64,000 bases of DNA from Limosilactobacillus sp. WILCCON 0051 (GCF_039955095.1 NZ_CP154878.1:1302001-1366000); one strand, 5' to 3'. Positions 26,697 through 35,520 are shown, counted from the stretch's first letter. Translations and numbers: made by a program. The notes: generated by a model not told the origin, from the sequence alone.

Positions 26697-27091
26697 CTAC
26701 ATATGAATACTATGCTGCTCAAGAATTTCTGAGACTTTTATCATCTCGTCTTCAGTATCTTCTGCCATAGTAATCTGTATCATCAGTGCTTCACCTTCAT
26801 CAGTTGTGAATTTCACCAGATAGCCGTTCTTTCTTAGGAAAAGTAAGGTTGCTAGAAATGCCGTTCGCTTGTTTCCATCTGCAAAAATATGCTTCTTGGT
26901 GATTTTTTGCATGATATAAGCAGCTTTCAACCAAATTGTGGGATAAAGAGCTCGTCCAAAAACGATCATCTGTGGCTTTCAACTACTAATGAAAGGCCCA
27001 CTGGATATTGAATGCCCTGGTAATGTTGCCCTACCCCAGCAAGCGCATATTGATTAACGGCGATTATTTCTGCTTGTGTTAAATAGATCAT
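26697..27091 (-). pseudogene. doc: Doc/Fic-family toxin with a frameshift
   Basis: Two frames together encode a complete Doc-type toxin of about 130 residues. Codons from the ATG at 27091 read MIYLTQAEIIAVNQYAL, the normal Doc start, and end in a TGA at about 26968. The next frame picks up at once with MIVFGRALYPTIW and contains the Fic motif HIFADGNKRT, ending at 26697. Adding one C in AGCCACAGATG near 26970-26980 would give continuous ESPQMIVFGR. Fic/Doc toxins modify proteins such as EF-Tu. The start overlaps the antitoxin stop by 4 bp. The toxin is inactive as read, unless this is a sequencing error or a programmed frameshift. Confidence 0.82.
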
Positions 27092-27333
27092 TTGTCTTTT
27101 AACCGTTCCATCAGTTCGCTGTTATCATCAAAAAGCTGCTTGATCATCGCTTTAGTCTCGTCACTAACCTCTTGTTTTTTGCGAAAAGTAATGGTCTGGC
27201 CATCTGGTGAAATACTTTTTTCAAACTCGTCGCCTGGGTTAGCATGAAGAAGTTCCTTATCACTCTTAGTCAATCGCAGGCCAAATGAGTTGCCGGTTTT
27301 GAAGAGTTTGGATTTGCCCGTCAGCTTAATCAT
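27088..27333 (-). CDS. AbrB/MazE-type antitoxin
   Basis: An 81-residue protein with an N-terminal SpoVT/AbrB swapped-hairpin domain (KLFKTGNSFGLRLTKSDKELLHANPGDEFEKSI) and a charged C-terminal tail (DDNSELMERLKDK) that would bind the toxin. Its stop overlaps the doc start (ATGA), a common toxin-antitoxin layout. I start at 27333, seven bases after CGAGGTG; the ATG at 27354 has no ribosome site. It probably represses its own operon. Confidence 0.82.
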   Translation of the reverse strand: MIKLTGKSKLFKTGNSFGLRLTKSDKELLHANPGDEFEKSISPDGQTITFRKKQEVSDETKAMIKQLFDDNSELMERLKDK

Positions 27334-27484
27334 ATGATCACCTCGTAATTGCATAATAGCATATTGTAGTTACGGAAGTCATTTACAGATAATTGTTCCC
27401 ATAACTTTTACAGTCGCTTCTTTTTCTCCAAAACATAGCTGAATTTTTAGGGATTCAGGATCTTTTTAAGCTAAGCGTGTCGGC

Positions 27485-27530
27485 AAACAAAACGGCCTGA
27501 CTACGGAAATATCCGCAATCAAGCCGCATC
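27485..27530 (-). terminator. Terminator of the HcxA-like gene; 40-bp repeat copy 2
   Basis: The same wobble-rich hairpin as at 26571-26610 (39 of 40 bases identical), followed on the minus strand by TTTTGTTTG. It lies just past the stop at 27584. Confidence 0.75.
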
Positions 27531-27583
27531 GTTTCGTTTATTTATTTTTCAGCTGCGATTGTACCGCCAGCCGATTCTTTATT

Positions 27584-28684
27584 TTAAACAACCGTTTCGC
27601 CAGCCGTAATTTCTTCAACGCGGGTAATCGCCCGTGCAACAGCCTGTTCACCCGTATCGATTGGCAGGAAATGAATCTGCGTGCCGTCTGCGGAAGTGTC
27701 GTGGGCAATCTGCGCCACCACGTCTTGATCTGAGCCATCAAGATTCAGATCAGCAAGGCAGACTGGCAGACCCATGCTGCGGTAAAGCGGCAAAAGCTCA
27801 GCCATTTCATCCTCACGCTTTTCAAGAGCCAAAAGTACCAGAATCCCATAAGCAACCCGTTCGCCATGCAGCGAATCACTGGTTTCTGGAAAGACGGTCA
27901 AAGCATCATGAACCGAATGAGCACCGGTTGCCCGCGCAAAGTAGTCGCCCCAGCCGCCAACCAGGCCAGAAGTTACGATCACCGTCTCAACTACCTTACG
28001 AAAGACCGGCGTCACTTCGCCCTTCTTCATGTCAGCAATTGCCTGTTCCGAGTTTTCCAGCAGATCGTCGCGGCAGGCCTGAGCCATTGCCCGCGAGATC
28101 GTCAGCTGCGTGTTGAACTGTTCTGGCTGCATGTTTTCAAAAATCATCTCGGATTCGTAGTACTTGGCCAGCGTGTCGCCAATCCCCGCAACGAAATAGT
28201 TGATTGGCGAGTTGACGATTACCTGAGGATTAAGCAGCATAATGTCGGCCGTTTCATGATAGATCTCGTGATTGATATGCTCGCCGTTTTCATGGTAGTG
28301 CACGCTTAAAGCCGACCATGGCGCACAGTTGCTGGCCAAGGTTGGAATCAGGCCAAGCTTAAAATTGGTTCCCTGCGTAACGCTTTTGACGGTATCCAGG
28401 CACTTGCCGCCGCCCAGACCGATTACCATATCAACCTGATTTTCCGTTGCAATCTCTTTGACGCGTGCGATTTCTTCATAGGAGCACTCGCCATTGAAGG
28501 GCACGTCAATGATTGCTACGCTGGCTGGCATCTCTGGCATGTAAGGCTTGGCTGCGGCCCATGACTTTTCACCATGCAGGAACAGCACCTTCTTGATGCC
28601 GCCTTCCTCAAAATAAGTTGGCAGGTAGTCATAGGCATCATTGGCAGAAATAAAACGTTGTGGTCCACATTGTGAAAACATCAT
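27584..28684 (-). CDS. Iron-containing alcohol dehydrogenase, HcxA (YbdH)-like
   Basis: A 366-residue member of the glycerol-dehydrogenase-type iron-dependent alcohol dehydrogenases. It has the NAD loop VIGLGGGKCLDTVKS, IPTLASNCAPWSALSVHYHENG, the metal aspartate in VAGIGDTLAKYYE, and metal histidines in GAHSVHDALT and DSLHGERVAYG. The P-T-x-A-x-C-A-x-W and LAGIGDTLAKWYE-like segments match E. coli HcxA, which reduces 2-oxo acids such as 2-oxobutyrate, better than classical GldA. GAGGG lies before the ATG. A 33-codon peptide gene and two hairpins lie upstream on the same strand. Confidence 0.8.
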   Translation of the reverse strand: MMFSQCGPQRFISANDAYDYLPTYFEEGGIKKVLFLHGEKSWAAAKPYMPEMPASVAIIDVPFNGECSYEEIARVKEIATENQVDMVIGLGGGKCLDTVKSVTQGTNFKLGLIPTLASNCAPWSALSVHYHENGEHINHEIYHETADIMLLNPQVIVNSPINYFVAGIGDTLAKYYESEMIFENMQPEQFNTQLTISRAMAQACRDDLLENSEQAIADMKKGEVTPVFRKVVETVIVTSGLVGGWGDYFARATGAHSVHDALTVFPETSDSLHGERVAYGILVLLALEKREDEMAELLPLYRSMGLPVCLADLNLDGSDQDVVAQIAHDTSADGTQIHFLPIDTGEQAVARAITRVEEITAGETVV

Positions 28685-28741
28685 GGTAGATTCCCTCTTT
28701 CATGTATCTTATGTCGCATTGGTCAAAATCTTCATCCGGCA

Positions 28742-28777
28742 AAACAAAAGCTCCCATTCGCTTTGAATGAGAGCTTC
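28742..28777 (-). terminator. Terminator between the 33-codon gene and the HcxA-like gene
   Basis: On the minus strand AAGCTCTCATTC pairs with GAATGGGAGCTT around a short loop, then TTTGTTTTG. A second hairpin GGCCCT/AGGGCC (28784-28810) precedes it. Confidence 0.75.
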
Positions 28778-28823
28778 ATTTGAGGCCCTCAGCCAAGCTA
28801 AAGAAGGGCCAAATTATTTTCAG

Positions 28824-28925
28824 TCAGCACTGAATAATAATCGGGTCCTTGATTGACAGCATCAGCAGGGCTTGTTTTTTGAGAGCCGTTTGCTGATTAA
28901 ATTGAACATTGAATTGAAATTCCAT
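28824..28925 (-). CDS. 33-residue peptide, possible leader peptide
   Basis: A short frame starting 9 nt after AAAGGAG encodes 33 residues rich in Gln, Asn and Phe (MEFQFNVQFNQQTALKKQ at the start) and hydrophobic at the end (LLMLSI, PIIIQC). Two hairpins, the second with a T tail, follow its stop and precede the HcxA-like gene by about 60 bp. It could be a leader peptide in an attenuator, or a free peptide with its own terminator. No homologue is recognised, and no signal peptide or export gene is seen. Confidence 0.5.
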   Translation of the reverse strand: MEFQFNVQFNQQTALKKQALLMLSIKDPIIIQC

Positions 28926-29296
28926 TTTAAACGGCTCCTTTCTGTTTTAAGCCTGGTCAAGATTTAATGGTGTTAGTTTATGATAATTAAATTAGAATGT
29001 CAATATATTTTTTAATTTAAATTAAAATAAACGTTTTTGATTTACTAAAATAAATTGTACCGTCATGTGCGGAAATGATTTCAGCAAAGAGTCTAGATAT
29101 CGGCAATGCTGCTTTTGCCAGTCAAACAGCCGCTAATGAACCGCTAAGCTGCTGAGACCGAATAAGTGATGACTGGTTTAAAACGACTATTAGTGCTTGT
29201 TAATATGATTTTAATCAATTTCCATATCCATGATCAGTCGACTAACCATTGAATTTTTATTTGGTATAATCGTATTTTAAAAAGGGGGAGTTTTCA

Positions 29297-30343
29297 ATGG
29301 CCGACACCAAGGGACAAGCTGCACGCTTCATGCTGATCAAGCTGCTGACGGAAGGGATGGTAACCAGCAGCGAGATCGAAGCCGTGGCCAATGTCAAATC
29401 AGATGCCATCAACAAGAACTTCAATAAAATCAAGCAATGGCTGGCACCAATGGAGATCACCGTCCAGTCGTTCAATGATCATGATCGGATTTTTCGGTTA
29501 AACACGGCACCAAAGACGATCGATTTCCGCCGCACCTTGATTATCGCCAAGATCATCATTGCCAGCCGCGCCTTCAGCAAAGCCGACCTTTCCGCGGTCA
29601 TCAAGGGATTAATGGCTCCATTTAAGGTCGTCAATAAAGATGAGCTTTTCAAGGTGCTTTTAAAACCCAGTCGTGACGAGTACCAGCCCGTCCAATCACT
29701 GGTTGACGTCAATACCTTTGAAACGATCTGCCATGCCCTGTCGGATCAGCACGTCTTGAAAATCGTCTACCAAGACGCACATGGTCAGATTGCTCAGCGC
29801 GAACTGGATCCGTTAAGCATCGACTTTAACGATCACTATTTTTATCTGCGCGCAATTTTATACAACGTGCCGGAAAAAGCTAACAACATTCGCAACTACC
29901 GGATCGATCGCATTCAACAGGCCAGTTTAACCAGCCTGCCGATCGACTGTGATCCCGATGCCATTGAAACCAGCCGCAGCGCCAACATCAACAGTCTGGC
30001 CAACATGTTTGGCAGCATCAACGGGACGGTCGAAAAAATCGTGTTCCGCTGTGCACGCCGCATCATCGAGCCATCACTCGACAAATTTCCCTATGCAGCC
30101 AAGGTCTATCATGAAAATGACCTTGCTGCACCGATCTATGACGCCAGAAAACAAGAGTCGTTTGACTTTGATCAGCTGGCTGCCGATGAGGAAAACGTCG
30201 TCATTGAAACCCACGTGGCCAACATTCAAGGCGCCTTGATCTGGCTGCTCAGTGCCGGTTCACAGGTTAAGATCTTGGAACCGACTGCCCTGGTTGACCA
30301 GATTAAAACCGAGCTGCAAAATGCGCTGAATAACTATAAATAG
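29297..30343 (+). CDS. WYL-domain transcriptional regulator
   Basis: A 348-residue protein with an N-terminal DNA-binding winged-helix region (about 10-60: ARFMLIKLLTEGMVTSSEIEAVA) and a central WYL domain (about 155-215: HVLKIVYQDAHG, LDPLSIDFNDHYFYLRAI, then IRNYRIDRI), followed by a WCX-type C-terminal region. WYL proteins sense ligands such as nucleic-acid derivatives and control stress, DNA-repair or defence genes. It stands alone with its own terminator, so no target is suggested by context. AAAGGGGGAG precedes the ATG. Confidence 0.83.
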   Translation: MADTKGQAARFMLIKLLTEGMVTSSEIEAVANVKSDAINKNFNKIKQWLAPMEITVQSFNDHDRIFRLNTAPKTIDFRRTLIIAKIIIASRAFSKADLSAVIKGLMAPFKVVNKDELFKVLLKPSRDEYQPVQSLVDVNTFETICHALSDQHVLKIVYQDAHGQIAQRELDPLSIDFNDHYFYLRAILYNVPEKANNIRNYRIDRIQQASLTSLPIDCDPDAIETSRSANINSLANMFGSINGTVEKIVFRCARRIIEPSLDKFPYAAKVYHENDLAAPIYDARKQESFDFDQLAADEENVVIETHVANIQGALIWLLSAGSQVKILEPTALVDQIKTELQNALNNYK

Positions 30344-30368
30344 TCTCAAAATCACGATTCAATCCTAA

Positions 30369-30405
30369 AAAATGACGCTGGGTCAAGCTGATCCAGCGTC
30401 ATTTG
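30369..30405 (+). terminator. Terminator of the WYL gene
   Basis: AATGACGCTGG (30371-30381) pairs with CCAGCGTCATT (30393-30403), followed by a T-rich stretch. Confidence 0.78.
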
Positions 30406-30465
30406 CTATTTTAAACGATTTTAGCGAGCATGATAACAAGCCATCTGCTGCTTTTTGAAAGTCAG

Positions 30466-31116
30466 CTAAGCGGCTGGTCTGAGATACCAGTCCAGCCAAA
30501 GCGAAAAGATCAGCCCGATCAGTCCGCCAGCCAACAGCAGCCCGCGCATGATCGACCAGCTGCACAGCATCACCAGGCAGCTGACCGCCAGACTATACTT
30601 GAGCATCAAGCGGCAAGGCGCCTGCCAGCGTGCTCTTTGCCAGTTGCGGTTGATGATTTTGACATCTCGTTTGATTTGTTCACGATTACCTTGATTATGG
30701 TCATGCTGCAGATAGACGATCATTTCTTTTTGATTGCTGATGCCCCACCAGCTGTAGCGCGGCTGGACAAATTGACTGCGTGAGATCTGAGCTGGATCAG
30801 ACGTATGCTGATGGCGGCGCTCGGCTCGACGAATCACGCCAGTCTTTAGCTCAACATCGCCCTGTTCATCATATGCTGAAACCGGTACGTTGATCAAAGC
30901 GCCTTTAATGATCAAAAACCAGTCTTGACGATGCTTTTTTTCGTGCTGCCGCATTGCATACTGAACGTCTTTGGGCAATTGATACCAGTGCTTTTTGCCG
31001 TCTGGCAGCTCAACTTGCACCCAAAAGCTGTACCATTTTTTGCGCTTGGCCTGCTGAATCTCAGCTAACGCCCGCTTGGCAAACGACCAGTCTCGCATGT
31101 CTGGCTGACGATCCAT
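30466..31116 (-). CDS. Unknown membrane-anchored protein, related to the protein at 47407-47901
   Basis: A 216-residue protein with a soluble N-terminal 155 residues and two C-terminal hydrophobic helices. The soluble part shares a pattern with the protein at 47407-47901: an early beta-rich stretch, ALINVPVSAY versus ALMNVPVAPY, SRSQFV versus TRSQFI, and LQHDHNQ versus LHHDYDQ followed by I..DV. The two are therefore distant paralogues of one unrecognised family. I start at 31116, since the ATG at 31122 abuts GGGGGA. Function unknown. Confidence 0.6.
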   Translation of the reverse strand: MDRQPDMRDWSFAKRALAEIQQAKRKKWYSFWVQVELPDGKKHWYQLPKDVQYAMRQHEKKHRQDWFLIIKGALINVPVSAYDEQGDVELKTGVIRRAERRHQHTSDPAQISRSQFVQPRYSWWGISNQKEMIVYLQHDHNQGNREQIKRDVKIINRNWQRARWQAPCRLMLKYSLAVSCLVMLCSWSIMRGLLLAGGLIGLIFSLWLDWYLRPAA

Positions 31117-31179
31117 ACTCATTCCCCCATTGATAGACTATTTTTCATTATAGGTTAATTAGCCACCCGCAGCAAACAT

Positions 31180-31216
31180 CAAAAAATCCCCGACCCAAGT
31201 TTTGAGCCGAAGATTT
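31180..31216 (-). terminator. Terminator of the esterase gene
   Basis: On the minus strand AATCTTCGGCTC pairs with GGGTCGGGGATT (G-T wobbles included), then TTTTTG. Confidence 0.65.
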
Positions 31217-31266
31217 CATTTCAACATTAGGCATTTCTTCACCGATTTTTACATAAACATTCGCCA

Positions 31267-32175
31267 CTAATCGATAAAGCGTCGCAAAAAATCGATCTCA
31301 TCAGCATTGCAGCGGGCCGCGATTTCGGGATCCTTTTGGTTGACATGGAAAACATGACCGCGGGGGTGTTGAGAATCGCCATAGCTTCTAAACTCATGCG
31401 GAATTTTTCGATCAAGCAGATACTGATCAAAGCGGACGGCCGTATCATGCAGAAAGTCTTGGTTGGCAGTCATAATAAAGACCGGCAAAAAGTCCTTGGT
31501 AATATAGTCTTCTACTTTCAGATCATGTGGATGCAGCGAACGGGCATGTCCTGTAAAATAGGCATCCAGAACGCTTGGCTGAGCCAGCTGCCGTTCCAAA
31601 AAGTAGCAGCCGCAGTTGAGCAGACCAGCTTTTAGGTTTAAATCCGGCATCTGCATTTCCAGCAGCTGTGCATATTCTGGATTGGTATACATCACCAGAT
31701 ATTGTTCTGCCATCTGCGCGCCGGCACTGTCGCCAGCAATGAAGACGTTGTTGAGATCCAGGTCATACTTCTCGGCGTGCTGCACCAGCCAGTGAAAGAC
31801 TTGGTTGGTTTCCCGCAGCTCGCTTGGGTATTCAACTTCTGGTGCCTTGCGATAGTTAAAGTTGATAAAGGCAAAACCCATCCGCGCCATCGCCAATCCA
31901 TAAAATTGATAGGTTTCTTTGTTACCATAGACAAAACCGCCGCCATGCACGTGTACGATCACCGGCAGTTTTCCTTGATAGCGATGCGGCCGATACAAAT
32001 CGAGCAGGTTGTCATCACCATGATCACCATAGCGAATATTGTCAAAGCGATCAACGTTTTCTGGGTACGGATTCAACCCGGCATCACGCGCATCGTCATT
32101 TATTTTGGCTTCATGGCGAAACTTTTCAATGATCGGCAGCCATTTTAAATCGACGTATGAATTGATTTCCGTCAT
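31267..32175 (-). CDS. Alpha/beta-hydrolase esterase, HSL type
   Basis: A 302-residue esterase with the HSL oxyanion motif HVHGGGFVYG, the nucleophile elbow IAGDSAGAQ (catalytic Ser), an aspartate near FIMTANQDFLHD and a late histidine (HPRGHVFHV). It should hydrolyse carboxylic esters; the natural substrate is unknown. The ATG at 32175 follows GGAGGG at good spacing; the longer frame to 32202 lacks a ribosome site. It begins 67 bp after the permease gene on the same strand and could share its transcript. Confidence 0.86.
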   Translation of the reverse strand: MTEINSYVDLKWLPIIEKFRHEAKINDDARDAGLNPYPENVDRFDNIRYGDHGDDNLLDLYRPHRYQGKLPVIVHVHGGGFVYGNKETYQFYGLAMARMGFAFINFNYRKAPEVEYPSELRETNQVFHWLVQHAEKYDLDLNNVFIAGDSAGAQMAEQYLVMYTNPEYAQLLEMQMPDLNLKAGLLNCGCYFLERQLAQPSVLDAYFTGHARSLHPHDLKVEDYITKDFLPVFIMTANQDFLHDTAVRFDQYLLDRKIPHEFRSYGDSQHPRGHVFHVNQKDPEIAARCNADEIDFLRRFID

Positions 32176-32242
32176 TAAAAATCCCTCCGCTTCTAAATTC
32201 ATCTAATCCGATTATAACGCGGATAGAAAGCGCTGTCTTTGA

Positions 32243-33547
32243 TTAATTTTCAGCTGGCGGCCGCTTAATCAGCTGTCCCAGATAACTGACCACGCCGATC
32301 AATGCGATGCCAGCCGTGATCTCGATTGCCAAAGGAGTTACAAAACGGGCCAAAAACAAACAGCACAGCAATGCTATCACGGCCAGCACCATTTCATAAA
32401 TGTCAATATGGTCAATCTTGCCTTGTGCATGCCGCCGTTTTAAGTCCGCAAATTCAAGCTTGATGGTTGCCATCGCCACGAATGCGTACTGAACAACGGC
32501 AATCATGATGCTGCAGGGAATCAGCGCCAGATAATCCCCCGCCATTACCAAAATCAAAACAATGCCAGCCGTCAAAAGCGTGGCAACGTATGGAACGCCA
32601 TTTTGTGATTTGATGCCGATAAACCTGGGCAGCAGCGCTTTTTCATTAGCCAGCGACGAAACCACGTATGGCGTACTGTAAAACATTGAGATCGCAACGC
32701 CGGCAATCGATCCTAACATGCCGATCATAATCACGGCCTCGCCCAGCTTGCCAAACTGCTGACCAAACGCCCAAGCCAGCGGTGCGTCTGCGTTGTCGAT
32801 TCGATTGCCAAGCATCCCGATTGCCACGCTCATGGTAACCATATAGATGACGGCAACGCTAATGACCACGCCAATCAAAAGCTTTGGCAGGTTCTTTTTG
32901 GAATTGTGAATGGACGATGCCTGTACCGGCAAAAAAGAAAATCCTGGAAACATAAAGAAGATCAGCATAAACGCATGATCAAAGTCATCAATCGAATTAT
33001 GAACCGCAGCATTAAAGTTGCCCGGCTTGACGTAAAAAATCCCCAGCACGACAAACAATCCCAAAACTGCCAGCTTCAAGACCGTTGAAAAGTTATTGGC
33101 CCAAGTTGATGCCTTTTTACCCAGCAGCCGGATCGTCAATAAAATCAGAATCATTCCCAGTCCAGCCCAGCGATAGACCGTAATCTCGCTTAATCGCGGC
33201 AGCCATGGTCGCAGCCCGCGTAAAAAAGCCGCGATCTCGGTAGCAATAGCCGCGGCGCCCTGCAGCCAGGTAAACAGCCCGATCTCAAAGCCCCAAAATC
33301 GGCCAAACTCTTTGTAGGTATAATACCAGCCCGCGCCATTCCCCGAAAAGTGATGCGCCATCTCGGCATAACAATAGGCCATTGCCAAGACTGCCAATGC
33401 CGCCAGCAGAATCAAGGCCAGGCTCCAGTTGCCGGCATCCTGAAACAGCACGCCAGGCAATAAAAAGATGCCGGACCCGACCATGCTGTTGATCCCGAAT
33501 AAAAACACCGAGGCAAAGCTGATTTTGCCCGCTTGATGATTTGGCAT
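32243..33547 (-). CDS. APC-superfamily amino-acid permease
   Basis: A 434-residue permease with about 12 spans. The N-terminal helix carries the APC-type unwound motif (FLFGINSMVGSGIFLLPG), and span 6 has FPGFSFLPVQASSIHNSKKNLPK, matching amino-acid/polyamine antiporters such as YjeH or the ornithine and glutamate families. Substrate not determinable. The ATG at 33547 is preceded by GGGGGATGGAC; an ATG at 33553 overlaps it. Confidence 0.85.
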   Translation of the reverse strand: MPNHQAGKISFASVFLFGINSMVGSGIFLLPGVLFQDAGNWSLALILLAALAVLAMAYCYAEMAHHFSGNGAGWYYTYKEFGRFWGFEIGLFTWLQGAAAIATEIAAFLRGLRPWLPRLSEITVYRWAGLGMILILLTIRLLGKKASTWANNFSTVLKLAVLGLFVVLGIFYVKPGNFNAAVHNSIDDFDHAFMLIFFMFPGFSFLPVQASSIHNSKKNLPKLLIGVVISVAVIYMVTMSVAIGMLGNRIDNADAPLAWAFGQQFGKLGEAVIMIGMLGSIAGVAISMFYSTPYVVSSLANEKALLPRFIGIKSQNGVPYVATLLTAGIVLILVMAGDYLALIPCSIMIAVVQYAFVAMATIKLEFADLKRRHAQGKIDHIDIYEMVLAVIALLCCLFLARFVTPLAIEITAGIALIGVVSYLGQLIKRPPAEN

Positions 33548-33740
33548 GTCCATCCCCCCTTTTTAATATAATTATAATAAATCTATCACTGAATTGACTG
33601 CTTGATAAGTTTTCAAAGATAAAATCGTATGGCTAACGACTTTATTGATTGAAATTGATCATCGCGTCCCATTGAATTAATTAAACCTTTCTAAATTTGA
33701 ATTTTCTGCTATACTAAAAACTAAGTTGAATATTTTTCCG

Positions 33741-33832
33741 CACTAGGGGAGTCCATGTTCTGGACTGAGACGCGCGCAGTGACGCGTAAACTCTTTGAAC
33801 CTGTTAAGTCGATGCTTGCGAAGGAAAGTGCT
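33741..33832 (+). ncRNA. TPP riboswitch (thi box)
   Basis: The conserved elements of the thiamine pyrophosphate aptamer are present in order: CTGAGA after a GTCC...GGAC stem, a CGCG-closed P3 hairpin, CTCTTTGAACCTG, and the closing stem CACT...AGTG. A Rho-independent terminator follows at 33858-33899, so the switch should end transcription when TPP is bound. It controls thiM-thiD-thiE-tenA. Confidence 0.92.
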
Positions 33833-33857
33833 TCTTCTTTTTGAATTGGAATCAACC

Positions 33858-33899
33858 AGATCCGCGAGCGTTTTAACGAGTTCGCGGATTTTTTATTTC
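33858..33899 (+). terminator. Riboswitch-controlled terminator
   Basis: ATCCGCGA (33860-33867) pairs with TCGCGGAT (33882-33889), then TTTTTTATTT. It lies between the aptamer and the thiM ribosome site. Confidence 0.9.
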
Positions 33900-33922
33900 A
33901 GCCAATCAAAGGAGGAATTCAA

Positions 33923-34711
33923 ATGAGTCTGATTGCACAGCTGCGCAAACAAAATCCGGTCGTCTTAACGGTTGCCAACATGGTTACGCCCGCTGATGTT
34001 GCCAATGGTTTAAACGTTTTAGGCGCTTCGCCAATCATGTCCAAGGCGCCCGAAGAAGCCGAAGACATGGTCAAGATTGCCCAGGCCGTTACGATTAATC
34101 TGGGAACCGTTGAAGCCGCACAAAGAGAAGAGATGCTGGCGGTTATGGATGCCGCGCAGTTTTTAGAGGTCCCAGCCGTTTTTGACCCGGTGGCCTGTGC
34201 CGGCAGCGCCTACCGTACTCAGGTCGCCAACGAGCTTTTGAGCAAGTATCACTTTGCCTGCATCCGCGGCAATGCCGGCGAGATTGCTGCGTTAGCCGGG
34301 ATTGACTGGCAAAGCCACGGCATCGATGCGGGATCTGGTGATGGTGATCTGACCGCCATCGCGCAGAAATGTGCTCAAAAATACCAAACCGTTGTTGCAA
34401 TGACTGGAGCCGTAGATATCATCACTGATGGTCAAAAAGTCATCAAGGTTCCGTTTGGCTCGCCGCTATTTGCCGTTCACGTGGGAACTGGCGACATGCT
34501 TTCCAGTATTATCGCGGCCTTTATCGGTTTGGGCGGCAGTGTCTTGGAAGCGGCCGCCACGGCTTGCAAGGTATTTGCCTTAGCCGGCCAGGCCGCGGCT
34601 AAAAAGACCCAGATGCCAAGCCGCTGGTATAACATGTTTTTGGACAATCTTTACCAAGCCGATGATCAATTGATTGCAGCCTGGCAAACCGAATTACAGA
34701 AAGAAGACTGA
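33923..34711 (+). CDS. thiM: Hydroxyethylthiazole kinase
   Basis: A 262-residue ribokinase-fold enzyme that phosphorylates salvaged hydroxyethylthiazole. Segments include VTVANMVTPADVANGLNVLGASPIM, FDPVACAGS, CIRGNAGEIAALAG and VGTGDMLSS. The last motif carries Asp where the B. subtilis enzyme has Cys (GTGC), that is, the usual ribokinase-superfamily base. AAGGAGG precedes the ATG. First gene of the TPP-riboswitch operon. Confidence 0.94.
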   Translation: MSLIAQLRKQNPVVLTVANMVTPADVANGLNVLGASPIMSKAPEEAEDMVKIAQAVTINLGTVEAAQREEMLAVMDAAQFLEVPAVFDPVACAGSAYRTQVANELLSKYHFACIRGNAGEIAALAGIDWQSHGIDAGSGDGDLTAIAQKCAQKYQTVVAMTGAVDIITDGQKVIKVPFGSPLFAVHVGTGDMLSSIIAAFIGLGGSVLEAAATACKVFALAGQAAAKKTQMPSRWYNMFLDNLYQADDQLIAAWQTELQKED

Positions 34712-34713
34712 AG

Positions 34714-35511
34714 ATGATCAATGAATTTCCACAAGCCCTTTCGATTGCTGGCTCTGATTCAGGTGGCGGCGCGGGCATGCAGGCAGATCTAAAAACCATG
34801 CAGATGCGGCATGTTTTTGCCACGACTGTTTTAGTGGCCATTACGGCACAAAACACGCTGGGGGTTCAAGACGCCATGCCGCTGCCAAAAAAAATCATTG
34901 ATGAGCAGTTTGCCTCCTTAAACGCCGATTTAAAGATCCGGGCCTGCAAAACGGGCATGCTGGCTGACACTGAAACCGTTGAAACCGTCGTCGCCAATCT
35001 TAGACAATACGACTTTGGACCATTGATAGTTGATCCAGTCATGATTGCCAAAGGCGGCGCGCATCTGTTGACCGATGAGGCAATCAGCACGGTCAGGACC
35101 AAGCTGCTTCCCCTCGCCGATCTGGTAACGCCCAACCTGCCGGAAGCAGAGGCACTGGCTGAAATGACGATCAAGAACAACGCCGATATGAAAGAAGCTG
35201 GACAGCGGCTGCAGGCTTTAGGCGCCAAGAACGTCTTGGTTAAGGGCGGTCATTTTAATGATCAAAAACAGGCCAGTGACTTTGTATTGCTGGCTGATGG
35301 ATCAAGTTTTTGGATGAGCTCGCCCCGGATCGACACCAAACGCACGCACGGTACTGGTGATACGATCTCTGCCTGCATTACTGCCGAGCTGGCTAAGGGC
35401 GTGTCGATGGAGAACGCGATTCGTATCGGCAAGGCATACGTGGAAGCCACGATTCGCGATGGCATCCAGGTTGGGCACGGGCACGGTCCTTTGAATCACT
35501 GGGCAGTCTAG
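34714..35511 (+). CDS. thiD: Hydroxymethylpyrimidine/phosphomethylpyrimidine kinase
   Basis: A 265-residue kinase with the signature SIAGSDSGGGAGMQADLKTM at the N-terminus, VDPVMIAKGG in the middle and HGTGDTISACITAELAKG near the C-terminus. It phosphorylates HMP to HMP-P and then HMP-PP for thiamine phosphate synthesis. It starts 2 bp after thiM. A dedicated pyridoxal kinase of the same fold is less likely in this operon. Confidence 0.93.
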   Translation: MINEFPQALSIAGSDSGGGAGMQADLKTMQMRHVFATTVLVAITAQNTLGVQDAMPLPKKIIDEQFASLNADLKIRACKTGMLADTETVETVVANLRQYDFGPLIVDPVMIAKGGAHLLTDEAISTVRTKLLPLADLVTPNLPEAEALAEMTIKNNADMKEAGQRLQALGAKNVLVKGGHFNDQKQASDFVLLADGSSFWMSSPRIDTKRTHGTGDTISACITAELAKGVSMENAIRIGKAYVEATIRDGIQVGHGHGPLNHWAV

Positions 35512-35520
35512 GAGGTCCGT

